Source: a virus
Direction: 5' to 3' (one strand)
Virus record (IMG/VR): IMGVR_UViG_3300046542_000171
Coordinates: 1 to 47,970 of that record
Length of the DNA stretch: 47,970 nucleotides
Position 1 is the stretch's first letter, and each line of letters starts with the position of its first letter. This document shows, one piece after another, positions 39,202-45,985 of the stretch. Both the position numbers and the translations under genes were made by a program. The notes beneath the pieces were generated by a model that was given only the letters and a program-made list of their open reading frames with translations, did not search any database and was not told the origin of the DNA.

Positions 39202-39366
39202 ATGTTTGAGCGCTTGAAACGTATATTCAGCCGGGAGCCACGAACGTGGTCGATCATCGGTGAGTGGGATCAGGTCAGGAGCCGAGACGGCAAGATCATC
39301 GCCCACTTCTACATTCTGCAAGATCAGTACGGAAACATAAAGCAGACGAAGGTGGGTATGAAATGA
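39202..39366 (+). CDS. 54-aa protein, unknown
   Basis: A short basic protein (FERLKRIFSREPRTWSIIGE, then KIIAHFYILQDQYGNIKQTK) with predicted beta strands. AAAGGA lies 9 bases upstream, and the stop overlaps the next start (ATGA). No family is recognised. Confidence 0.5.
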   Translation: MFERLKRIFSREPRTWSIIGEWDQVRSRDGKIIAHFYILQDQYGNIKQTKVGMK

Positions 39367-39617
39367 CCTACACCTGCGACCTCTATCACGACACTGACGG
39401 CCAGTGCTGCGACGAACATCAATCGTGCTGGCACAACGCGCCCGTCCGGGTGATCCCGCTCGAGCCCAAGCACATCGACGACGAGCTCGTCACGCAGATG
39501 TCCCTGCGTCTGTTGCTCGTGCTGGCGATCATGTCCGGCCTGATCGGGCTCGGCACCGCCGTGCGGCTGGACCACCACTACAAGGACCGCGGCGTAATCG
39601 AACAGGAACAGTACTGA
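39363..39617 (+). CDS. Membrane protein with Cys/His-rich N-terminus
   Basis: An 84-aa protein coupled by ATGA. The N-terminal 30 residues hold Cys and His (CDLYHDTDGQCCDEHQSCWH), a possible metal site. One hydrophobic span follows (about 46-67, LRLLLVLAIMSGLIGLGTAV) and a charged C-terminus (HHYKDRGVIEQEQY). Past the TGA stop the same frame continues open for 60 codons as a Gly/His/Asp-rich sequence. The role is unknown. Confidence 0.55.
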   Translation: MTYTCDLYHDTDGQCCDEHQSCWHNAPVRVIPLEPKHIDDELVTQMSLRLLLVLAIMSGLIGLGTAVRLDHHYKDRGVIEQEQY

Positions 39618-39618
39618 A

Positions 39619-39807
39619 ATGGACATAGCGGTGATCATGGAGGCCATGACGCACCCGGATCTGGAGATCATGGACACGGTCCTGGCGACGGCGATCATGG
39701 AAACCCTGACGATCAGGGCCATGGAAACGACCCTGGCCAGCGCGGCGGAAGCCATGGCGCCGGAAACAACGGGAATGGCGGCAAAGGAAAAGGCCACTAA
39801 CCCGTAA
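39619..39807 (+). CDS. Met-rich 62-aa frame, doubtful
   Basis: Starts 2 bases after the previous stop. The product is Ala/Thr/Met-rich (MDIAVIMEAMTHPDLEIM, then TVLATAIMETLTIRAME) with about ten Met residues. Codon third positions are GC-rich, as in neighbouring genes, which favours this frame. The competing frame of the previous gene reads as a Gly/His-rich tail. One of the two is probably real; sequence alone does not settle which. Confidence 0.35.
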   Translation: MDIAVIMEAMTHPDLEIMDTVLATAIMETLTIRAMETTLASAAEAMAPETTGMAAKEKATNP

Positions 39808-39872
39808 GTCAACCGGGCTAGCTGCGTGTATCGCCGCGCTGGCCCTAACTCTGAAATAGGAGGGAAGAGCGA

Positions 39873-40319
39873 ATGAACGACAAAGATAAAGCCGTAGACA
39901 CGTCAGGAGACGATGAGGCTCCGGTGGCGTGGCAGCACAGGACCATGGACGCTCGCTTTGAGAACTGGTCCGAATGGCGCGAAGGGAAAGCCAACCTCTC
40001 GGCGTCAAGCCCGATCTTATTCGAGGAGCGCGCCCTATACGCCCGACCACAGTCAGCGGCCGTGAGGGATTACGTGGTCCCGATCCACAAGGACGGAAAC
40101 TATGTCTTCATCGACGGTCCCGGCGATGTCGAGCTAGATCACGGCGGAAAGATGCGATCAGTCGTAGAAGCGGCCACGCGATACGTTGCCTCTGTGAACG
40201 GCGGTCCTGCTGCCTTCTATGCCTCCGACGAGGAGTGGAGGGCATACGATATCGAGAAGGAACAGGCGTTTGACGCTCTCAGCGCCGCCCTTCACTCAAC
40301 GCAGGAGGCGTCCGAATGA
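39873..40319 (+). CDS. Early protein, unknown
   Basis: A 148-aa acidic protein with an ideal AGGAGG ribosome site. After a charged start (NDKDKAVDTSGDDEAPVAWQ), residues about 20-60 resemble short phage regulatory proteins (SEWREGKANLSASSPILFEE, then RALYARPQ). A beta-helical part follows (DYVVPIHKDGNYVFIDGPGD). It couples by ATGA to a tiny membrane peptide. No family is assigned. Confidence 0.6.
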   Translation: MNDKDKAVDTSGDDEAPVAWQHRTMDARFENWSEWREGKANLSASSPILFEERALYARPQSAAVRDYVVPIHKDGNYVFIDGPGDVELDHGGKMRSVVEAATRYVASVNGGPAAFYASDEEWRAYDIEKEQAFDALSAALHSTQEASE

Positions 40320-40402
40320 CCCACGATTGCATTATCGCCGGCCTCGTTGTTCTGGCTCTCGCGGCCTGGACGGCGACGCTGTTCTACGTGGGGCCGTTCT
40401 GA
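40316..40402 (+). CDS. 28-aa single-span membrane peptide
   Basis: Starts in the previous stop (ATGA) and ends in the next start (TGATG). MTHDCIIAGLVVLALAAWTA leads into TLFYVGPF: one membrane helix. Overlaps at both ends argue for real translation. Function unknown. Confidence 0.55.
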   Translation: MTHDCIIAGLVVLALAAWTATLFYVGPF

Positions 40403-40695
40403 TGAAGAAGAAAACTGTCGTCACGAACAAGCTGGCGAACGCGATCCGCGAGGCCAGGCTATCGGGGATGACGTACCGGGCGATCATGCTGGAGTTCGAC
40501 GTCAGCGAAAGCACGGCCCGTTTCTACAGCAGCGACGCCAACGCCGATAAGATGCGCAAGTACGAGCAGGACCGTTACCGCCGCATGATGGCCGATCCGG
40601 AGCGCTATGCGGCCACGATAGAAAAGCGCCGGGAACGCATCCGGGCCTATCACGAACGGATGCGCCAAGAGGCACGAAACGCGAAAGCCGTGTAG
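40402..40695 (+). CDS. HTH protein with basic helical tail
   Basis: A 97-aa protein. Residues 10-37 (LANAIREARLSGMTYRAIML, then EFDVSESTARFY) read as a recombinase-like helix-turn-helix. The C-terminal 55 residues are a long basic helix (RYRRMMADPERYAATIEKRR). It is likely a DNA-binding regulator, and its position makes it one candidate for an early or middle activator. TGATG couples it to the membrane peptide. Confidence 0.55.
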   Translation: MKKKTVVTNKLANAIREARLSGMTYRAIMLEFDVSESTARFYSSDANADKMRKYEQDRYRRMMADPERYAATIEKRRERIRAYHERMRQEARNAKAV

Positions 40696-40703
40696 GATTT
40701 GGC

Positions 40704-40733
40704 TTCCAATTCTGCCTGACAATGGCATACAGT
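40704..40733 (+). promoter_or_regulatory. Weak promoter / GGCATACA site
   Basis: TTCCAA, 18 bases, TACAGT. The -35 is poor, but TGACAATGGCATACA (40717-40731) matches 14 of 15 bases at 38360-38374, so a shared regulator may act here. Confidence 0.4.
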
Positions 40734-40756
40734 AAGAATTTCCCATGAAAACAGAA

Positions 40757-40780
40757 ACGGCGGATCTTTCGACCCGCCGT
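40757..40780. terminator. Hairpin, possible minus-strand terminator
   Basis: ACGGCGG/CCGCCGT 7-bp stem with a 10-base loop. Followed on the minus strand by TTCTGTTTTC; no T-run on the plus strand. Confidence 0.35.
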
Positions 40781-40823
40781 CCCTGACCAACAATCAATAC
40801 CCATTCGACAAGAGGTACGGGTT

Positions 40824-41135
40824 ATGAATACTAAATCTGGCTCTCCCAATCAAGGGGATACTGGATATTGCGGCTTTGTTGTCGGCCAGCATGTGGTTTG
40901 CGTCGACACTATTCCGGAAAACAATACTAAAGTCATCCAGATACTCGGACGCGGCGGCACTGCGCATCTGCCAGAGCTGAACCGCGTCTATACGGTGCGG
41001 GCTATCTACACCAACCCTGTTACCGGCCGCGTCAGTATGCGGCTTAAAGAGTTGGTCAACATGCCGCTTCCGAGCATCGCTGGCATGTGGGAGCCCGGTT
41101 TCCCGGTGACAATGTTCCGGCCTCTGCAAAGCTGA
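40824..41135 (+). CDS. Small beta protein, unknown
   Basis: A 103-aa protein (AGAGGT upstream). The sequence GFVVGQHVVCVDTIPENNTK, then RGGTAHLPELNRVYTVRAIY, resembles an SH3-like fold seen in many uncharacterised phage proteins. It stands alone between two structured intergenic regions. No function can be assigned. Confidence 0.6.
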   Translation: MNTKSGSPNQGDTGYCGFVVGQHVVCVDTIPENNTKVIQILGRGGTAHLPELNRVYTVRAIYTNPVTGRVSMRLKELVNMPLPSIAGMWEPGFPVTMFRPLQS

Positions 41136-41161
41136 AGGTCGAAGACTTCATGCAGTCGAAA

Positions 41162-41178
41162 ACTCCTGTCGAAGGAGT
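41162..41178 (+). promoter_or_regulatory. SD-sequestering hairpin
   Basis: ACTCCT/AGGAGT, six perfect pairs around a 5-base loop. It buries the AAGGAG ribosome site of the next gene (start 41185). A smaller stem (AGGTC/GACTT) precedes it. This could be an RNA thermometer or another translational switch. Confidence 0.5.
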
Positions 41179-41184
41179 GCCGGC

Positions 41185-41574
41185 ATGACCGGCGCCGTTT
41201 ACTACAGGTTCGAGGACAAACTCGTCGGGTCCGGCGGCTTTGACATATACGGCGATTACGTCCCCGGCCCCTCTTACGTCAAAGTGGAGATTGTCACCTT
41301 CGAAGTCGATCGGCTGACGCCCAAAGGCGCTTGGGTATGGTTGCCAACCCGTGGGAGCTACATGCCGATGACAAGGCGCTTCGTCTGCAACGGCTGGTAC
41401 AACAAATACGCCAACCCGACGATCGAGGGCGCTCGCGCGGATTTCATCGCCCGCAAGAAACGCCTCATTGCGATCCAGACACGCCGCGTCCGCGACGCGC
41501 AGGAGGCGATTGATCTGGCAGAAGCAAACCGCGAACGCTCGCTGTACAGGGCGTCGATAAAGGCGCCGGCATGA
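41185..41574 (+). CDS. Conserved-type phage protein, unknown
   Basis: A 129-aa protein. Beta strands (AVYYRFEDKLVGSGGFDIYG, then VKVEIVTFEVDRLTPKGAWV) are followed by a basic helix (IEGARADFIARKKRLIAIQT). This pattern, a beta domain followed by a FIARK helix, is common in phages of GC-rich hosts but is uncharacterised. Translation is probably controlled by the hairpin that masks its ribosome site. Confidence 0.6.
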   Translation: MTGAVYYRFEDKLVGSGGFDIYGDYVPGPSYVKVEIVTFEVDRLTPKGAWVWLPTRGSYMPMTRRFVCNGWYNKYANPTIEGARADFIARKKRLIAIQTRRVRDAQEAIDLAEANRERSLYRASIKAPA

Positions 41575-41595
41575 TGTCTTTGTCTGGTGTGTCGG

Positions 41596-41624
41596 TTGAC
41601 AGCGCCAGACAACAGACGTAACTT
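41596..41624 (+). promoter_or_regulatory. Promoter of the primase operon
   Basis: TTGACA at 41596-41601, 17 bases, TAACTT at 41619-41624. It lies about 40 bases before the 41666 gene and would drive the PD-(D/E)XK and primase genes. Confidence 0.6.
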
Positions 41625-41665
41625 GTGTCCTATACGTAACCAATACAAATAAAGGACAGCCGTAT

Positions 41666-41866
41666 ATGGCGAAATCTCAACGTGAGAGGACGCGGGATTA
41701 TCTCGCGCGCACGCGCCGCAAGGCGCAAGCATTCGATAAACTGATGATAGAACTGAATATCCTCAGTGACCTCATGAACAAAGAGCGTGAACAACCACGT
41801 GGCTACAGCGCGTTCGACGCCGCGATTGAACGGGCCGCGAAAGCCATAGAGGAGCCGCAGGAATGA
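41666..41866 (+). CDS. Small helical protein, unknown
   Basis: A 66-aa charged helical protein (SQRERTRDYLARTRRKAQAF, then FDAAIERAAKAIEEPQE); AAAGGA upstream. It overlaps the next gene by 4 bases and begins the operon that contains the primase. No family is recognised. Confidence 0.5.
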   Translation: MAKSQRERTRDYLARTRRKAQAFDKLMIELNILSDLMNKEREQPRGYSAFDAAIERAAKAIEEPQE

Positions 41867-42303
41867 AGGCGATCGACACAGTTTATCGCGGGCATAAGTT
41901 TCGCTCGCGCTTGGAAGCGCGTTGGGCTGTTTTCTTCGACACCGCGAAGCTGACGTGGACATATGAGGAAGAGGGCTATCAACTCCCTTCTGGTTGGTAT
42001 CTGCCGGACTTTCGGATACTTGAGTTTGACATGTTCATCGAAATAAAACCGGTGGATTTCAACGCGAAAGATAAAACCTCGCGCGAATACATTTTGTGCC
42101 AGGAACTAGCTATCGCAACGGGCAAGGCTGTATGCCTTAACGCGGGCGAGCCTTTTGGCGTGAAGGGTTTCTCTATCACGCCCACGGCCAGCAGCGCGCG
42201 CGCTATCGATTTGCTGAAGGCTCATTTTGAAAATACAAGCTATAGCGCCGCGGCTACCGCTGCCCGGCAAGCGCGCTTTGAACACGGGCATTCAGGTGCG
42301 TGA
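41863..42303 (+). CDS. PD-(D/E)XK nuclease-like protein
   Basis: A 146-aa protein. YRGHKFRSRLEARWAVFFDT (residues 8-27, with Glu), YLPDFRILEFDMFIEIKPVD (about 46-65, with Asp and E-I-K) form the core of a restriction-endonuclease-like site seen in many phage proteins, related to TnsA/VRR-type nucleases. It may process DNA ends or flaps at the origin or during recombination. ATGA and TGATG overlaps join it to the small helical gene and the primase. Confidence 0.75.
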   Translation: MKAIDTVYRGHKFRSRLEARWAVFFDTAKLTWTYEEEGYQLPSGWYLPDFRILEFDMFIEIKPVDFNAKDKTSREYILCQELAIATGKAVCLNAGEPFGVKGFSITPTASSARAIDLLKAHFENTSYSAAATAARQARFEHGHSGA

Positions 42304-44429
42304 TGAACATGGAAAATCAAAATGCTTTCCAGAGGTTCCACGCGCTCGGCTACAAACGCTTTACGCCCGTCGTTCCGCCTGATGCGAAGATTTACGAAAA
42401 GTCGGCCCTTAACCGCCAGCTTGGCAAGGACAAGGACCCGCGCGGCAAATCGGCCGGGGTGAAGAATGGCAACGGCGAGTGGTACGGTTTCGATTTCGTC
42501 CACTACGAGAACGACGAGCTTGACTTGGATCGCTGGCACCGCCTGGGAGCGGGTGTCGGCCTGAAGACGGGTGACGGCCTTGTCATGATTGATGCGGACA
42601 CGACGAACCTGGAGTGGGCCGCAATCATCGTCGAGGAAGTCAAGAAGCTGATCCCGCTTTCATCGGTACGCGTCGGCCAGCATCCGAAGGCCGGCTACAT
42701 CGTCCGCACTGACAAGGACTTCAAATATACCTGCCTGCCCTTCGGCGACAGAAACGATAAGGGCGCCCAGACAGAGCGCGTCGAGATCCTGGCCGAGGGC
42801 AAGTTCTTCGTGGCGCACGGCGTCCACCCGAAGACCAGAAAACCCTACTACTGGCCGAACGGCATTCCTGCCTATGACGATCTACCGTTCGTCTCGAGCG
42901 CCGATCTGCTGGCCCTCATGGAGCGTCTGCGCGCGAGGTTGCCGGCAGCAGCACCAATCACCCGCGAGGGCGGCGGAACGGCCGCTGCCAGCCAAGCCAG
43001 CCTGAAGGGCGATCTCGAAAAGGTCCGCAAGGCGGTACGGGCAACGCCGAATACCCTGTCTAATTTCCCTACCCGCGAGGACTATCGCAACTACGGTTAC
43101 GCGATCAAGGCTGCGCTGCAAGACCACGCGCAAGAGGCGCTCGAGCTATTCGAGGAATGGTGCGAGCAATGGGTAGGACCCGGCGGCGAAATAAACGAGC
43201 CTGACACGATCGCGTCGGATTGGCGCCGCATGAAGCCTCCATATCGCCGCGGCGCGGCATGGCTGTACGAGCTCGCAGAGAAATACTCCGGCGGGGCTTA
43301 TGGCTTGGTCGATGTTTGGTTCGATGTCCTGCCCGAAGACACCACAAGCCTGTTTGATACCGGAGGCCGCGAGGACGCGAAACAGCAGGCCGCCAAGTTC
43401 AAGCTGCTAGACTTCGACGAGGCGGCCGATACGGCAATTACCGACATGGCCCCGCCGCTTATCAAGGGGTTATTGGATAAAGGAACCATGAGCGTTGTTT
43501 ACGGTGACAGCAACGTCGGTAAAACGTTCGTCGCAATGGATATAGCCTATCACATCGCAACGGGGGGCAGATATGCCGGCATGAAGACGGCGCACGCCCT
43601 GGTCGTCTATGTGGCTATGGAGGGCGGGCGCGGCGCACGGCGGCGCCTGGCAGCATTGCGGGACAAGTTCAAGCCTGAACATCGGCCCTTGTTCAAGCTG
43701 TTGTCGCAGCCCGTCAACATGCGCAATCCTGAAGTCGATATGGGCGCTTTCAAGGCGTGCTTGACGGCGATCGGGGCGCCTGTCGGGCTGGTGGTCATCG
43801 ATACCCTGTCGCGCGCCATGGCCGGCGGAGATGAAAATGGTTCTGTCGATATGGGCGCATTCATCAAGAATGTGGACGCCGTGCGCGCTGTCACTCAAGC
43901 GCACATCATGGTCGTGCACCACACGGGCAAGGACAAGGCCAAGGGCGCGCGCGGGCACTCGTCATTGCGTGCGGCGACCGATACCGAGCTAGAGGTGGCT
44001 GAGGGCGTCATCTCGGCCACCAAGCAACGCGATCTCGATAAGGCGTGGTCGTCACCCTTCAGGCTGGAGGTCCGGACGCTTGGCGTGGATGCTGACGGCG
44101 ATCCTGTGACGTCGTGCACAGTGCGGCTTGACAGCGTTACGGCTGTTAGTCGGAGGGAGCCGACGGAAGGCGAGGCGGCGGTTCTGGATGCTATCGCGGT
44201 ACTCTGCGAAACGTCGTCGCGGCCGGATAAGGGCGTAAGGACGAAGGACCTGGAAGCATGGTGCAAGGACAACTTGTCCTCGATGTCGCGCGATACACTG
44301 AACCAACATCTGCGCGGTTTGAGAGGAAAACGGCTAGTCTCACAAGAGACGCGCGGGTATTGGCGTCCGACCGCCGTTTCAAATGGTGAGGATTTGTTAG
44401 GAGATTGTGAGGAAAACGTATTCTCATAG
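42303..44429 (+). CDS. Primase-polymerase / RepA-like helicase
   Basis: A 708-aa replication initiator-type protein. The N-terminal Prim-Pol domain (about 10-210) has catalytic Asp97 and Asp99 (VMIDADTT) and conserved His near 172-175 (FVAHGVHPKT). A PriCT-type linker follows (DYRNYGYAIKAALQDHAQEA). The AAA/RecA-like helicase has Walker A GDSNVGKT (401-408), Walker B LVVIDTLSRA (about 500) and VVHHTGKDKAKG. A C-terminal winged helix may bind DNA. The last codons carry the first origin iteron, and the protein ends EENVFS. The start chosen is the TGATG overlap. Confidence 0.9.
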   Translation: MNMENQNAFQRFHALGYKRFTPVVPPDAKIYEKSALNRQLGKDKDPRGKSAGVKNGNGEWYGFDFVHYENDELDLDRWHRLGAGVGLKTGDGLVMIDADTTNLEWAAIIVEEVKKLIPLSSVRVGQHPKAGYIVRTDKDFKYTCLPFGDRNDKGAQTERVEILAEGKFFVAHGVHPKTRKPYYWPNGIPAYDDLPFVSSADLLALMERLRARLPAAAPITREGGGTAAASQASLKGDLEKVRKAVRATPNTLSNFPTREDYRNYGYAIKAALQDHAQEALELFEEWCEQWVGPGGEINEPDTIASDWRRMKPPYRRGAAWLYELAEKYSGGAYGLVDVWFDVLPEDTTSLFDTGGREDAKQQAAKFKLLDFDEAADTAITDMAPPLIKGLLDKGTMSVVYGDSNVGKTFVAMDIAYHIATGGRYAGMKTAHALVVYVAMEGGRGARRRLAALRDKFKPEHRPLFKLLSQPVNMRNPEVDMGAFKACLTAIGAPVGLVVIDTLSRAMAGGDENGSVDMGAFIKNVDAVRAVTQAHIMVVHHTGKDKAKGARGHSSLRAATDTELEVAEGVISATKQRDLDKAWSSPFRLEVRTLGVDADGDPVTSCTVRLDSVTAVSRREPTEGEAAVLDAIAVLCETSSRPDKGVRTKDLEAWCKDNLSSMSRDTLNQHLRGLRGKRLVSQETRGYWRPTAVSNGEDLLGDCEENVFS

Positions 44430-44553
44430 AAATCAATGACTTAGAGCATTGTGAGGAATTGTGAGGAATTGTGAGGATCGAGCAAGTCATTTTGTGAGGA
44501 TTGTGAGGACACCCCTTTAGGGTCCTCACAACTCACAAGACCGCGATTGTGAG
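44405..44553. other. ori: Iteron array, putative replication origin
   Basis: Six perfect TTGTGAGGA 9-mers start at 44405, 44449, 44459, 44469, 44492 and 44501. An inverted copy lies at 44523-44531 and partial copies at 44532 and 44547. The last direct and the inverted copy form a 10-bp inverted repeat (TTGTGAGGAC/GTCCTCACAA). Three copies are 10 bp apart, one helical turn. Directly after the primase-helicase gene, this is the best candidate origin. Confidence 0.65.
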
Positions 44554-44585
44554 TTTTGTATATTGGCATACAAAAACGGAAGACA

Positions 44586-44612
44586 AAGAAAAGGCGCCAC
44601 AAACGGGCGCCT
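44586..44612 (-). terminator. Terminator of the minus-strand operon
   Basis: Perfect AGGCGCC/GGCGCCT stem (44592-44612), followed on the minus strand by TTTTCTTT. It ends the operon that starts near 45870 and protects the iterons from transcription. Confidence 0.8.
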
Positions 44613-44640
44613 GTTTCAGAGCAAGAAGGAAGAGGCCGAC

Positions 44641-44712
44641 TTAGCGGCGGGGCGGTGCGGCCGCCCATATGAGGGCGACGGCAGCCAGAATAGCGAAGAC
44701 TAAAGCGATCAT
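44641..44712 (-). CDS. 23-aa membrane peptide
   Basis: Starts in the stop of the 155-aa gene (ATGA) and ends 29 bases before the terminator. MIALVFAILAAVALIWAAAP, then PRR: a single membrane helix with a basic end. Last gene of the operon. Too short for statistics; coupling and composition support it. Confidence 0.45.
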   Translation of the reverse strand: MIALVFAILAAVALIWAAAPPRR

Positions 44713-45176
44713 TTGTTGATATCAGCGACGATCGCTTCGATGACGCTATCGGACGCGATACCCTGGTCGGTTGTCGTGCGCGCCCATACGGTCAGCCCTG
44801 CAAAGTCCTTGTCGACCTTCTCGCCCTTTTCGGCGAGCTTGTCGGCCAGCCAGTCGGAAACGATCCAGTGTTCGAACACTTCGCGCTGATAGGGCTCGAT
44901 GTTGTATTCCTCGCAAAGATCCTGCCAAGCGCATGCGGCGGATAGATCATAGGCGCCAACCTCTTTATGGACCGCGATGCCGCCCATAGCCTTCCAGCCT
45001 TCTTGTATGGCCGCCTCTTCCCAATCATCGATAGGGCAGGCGAGTTCGAAAGCCGCTTCGGCGATGTCGCCAAGCTCTTCGTTCGTGCCGCCAAAGCCTT
45101 TGGCGAGTTCTGAGACGAGAGTGGAAACGCAGTAGTGGACTTCGCGGGAGACGAGATTTTCGGCTGTGATGGTCAT
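44709..45176 (-). CDS. Conserved plasmid/phage protein, unknown
   Basis: A 155-aa protein; AAGGAACA precedes the ATG. SREVHYCVSTLVSELAKGFG at the N-terminus and EHWIVSDWLADKLAEKGEKV, DFAGLTVWARTTTDQG near the C-terminus are hallmarks of an uncharacterised family on alphaproteobacterial plasmids and phages. Its accessory-element distribution suggests a role against host interference or in maintenance, unproven. It is the third gene of the operon. Confidence 0.7.
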   Translation of the reverse strand: MTITAENLVSREVHYCVSTLVSELAKGFGGTNEELGDIAEAAFELACPIDDWEEAAIQEGWKAMGGIAVHKEVGAYDLSAACAWQDLCEEYNIEPYQREVFEHWIVSDWLADKLAEKGEKVDKDFAGLTVWARTTTDQGIASDSVIEAIVADINK

Positions 45177-45228
45177 GGTGTTTGTTCCTTGTCGGTTTGT
45201 GATGATTGTCGGTCGTGAAATCAGACAG

Positions 45229-45534
45229 TTAAGGCAAACGCGCGTGGCGGCGCTCGTACGCTTCGACGAAGTCGCCAAGAGTTGTGAGGCGATAGTTTCC
45301 TGTATCGTAGACGTAGAGGATTGTTGACGCGTAGGTGTCTCCACTGTTGCTATAGCTTGCGACAATGGCGCCGTGCTTGTCGTAGACGCATTCGACACCG
45401 TGGTTGTCTAGATGCCGGTCAATTGCGGTCATGCCTTTGCCCTGGTGAATGCACTTGCGGACTTTTACGAGAGACGAGCGCTCTACCGTAGGAAAGGCGT
45501 GCTCGAGAGACTTGAGAGATGGTGCGCGGCGCAT
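45229..45534 (-). CDS. Small protein, unknown
   Basis: A 101-aa protein; AAGGAG lies 8 bases before the ATG. A basic helical start (SLKSLEHAFPTVERSSLVKV) is followed by a beta part (GVECVYDKHGAIVASYSNSG, then STILYVYDTGNYRLTTLGDF). It appears in the same operon context as the 155-aa accessory protein. No function can be assigned. Confidence 0.6.
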   Translation of the reverse strand: MRRAPSLKSLEHAFPTVERSSLVKVRKCIHQGKGMTAIDRHLDNHGVECVYDKHGAIVASYSNSGDTYASTILYVYDTGNYRLTTLGDFVEAYERRHARLP

Positions 45535-45604
45535 GTGCGTAACTCCTTGTCGAGTTGATTGCTGGCAGTTGGATAAGGGCGACATGAGCGCCCTTGCCGA
45601 AATG

Positions 45605-45826
45605 TCAGAGGGCCGGATTTTCTTTGACGGCGTAGGATGTCAGGCGGTCAGCAAAGATGACCCAAGAACGGCCGTCAGGGCCGACAGCGTCAAAGCATGC
45701 GCCCATAGGCGAAGCGCTTACACGGCCTTGGCGCATAGTTCCCTCGAGTGTTCCCCACTCCGGGCCGTGGCCACACGCCTTGAGCCATTCGGGCTTTACT
45801 TTCAGAATGTAGATTGTTTCGGCCAT
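45605..45826 (-). CDS. Small protein, unknown
   Basis: A 73-aa beta-rich protein (MAETIYILKVKPEWLKACGH, then SWVIFADRLTSYAVKENPAL), first gene of the minus-strand operon, with AAGGAA upstream. It starts about 45 bases downstream of the operator-bearing promoter. No family is recognised. Confidence 0.6.
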   Translation of the reverse strand: MAETIYILKVKPEWLKACGHGPEWGTLEGTMRQGRVSASPMGACFDAVGPDGRSWVIFADRLTSYAVKENPAL

Positions 45827-45871
45827 TTCGGCGTTCCTTGTTTCGGTGCGTTGTTATGCGGTTGGAGCCCT

Positions 45872-45901
45872 GTTGTATGTCGGTTGTATGTCACTTGTCA
45901 A
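45872..45901 (-). promoter_or_regulatory. Operon promoter with tandem operator (repeat F)
   Basis: Minus-strand TTGACA (45901-45896), then ATACAA or TACAAC after 17 or 18 bases. TGTATGTC-GGT-TGTATGTC at 45874-45892 fills the spacer, the same design as 38359-38387. It is divergent from the small terminase gene. Confidence 0.65.
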
Positions 45902-45917
45902 GAGGGTCTAATCGACA

Positions 45918-45934
45918 AATGTTTCGGGAACATA
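45918..45934. promoter_or_regulatory. Operator-like inverted repeat before terS
   Basis: AATGTT-TCGGG-AACATA, arms ATGTT/AACAT, in the divergent region about 50 bases before the TTG start. A candidate binding site for a regulator of the small terminase gene. Confidence 0.4.
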
Positions 45935-45985
45935 TTTTTCGTGGTAAAGATTTGAGCCCGATCGGCAATCAGGAGATTATGGAAC

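Noticed and set aside
45449-45955. 168-aa plus-strand frame across the minus-strand operon
   Set aside because: It runs antisense to two genes with good ribosome sites and through the operator region; composition is not protein-like.
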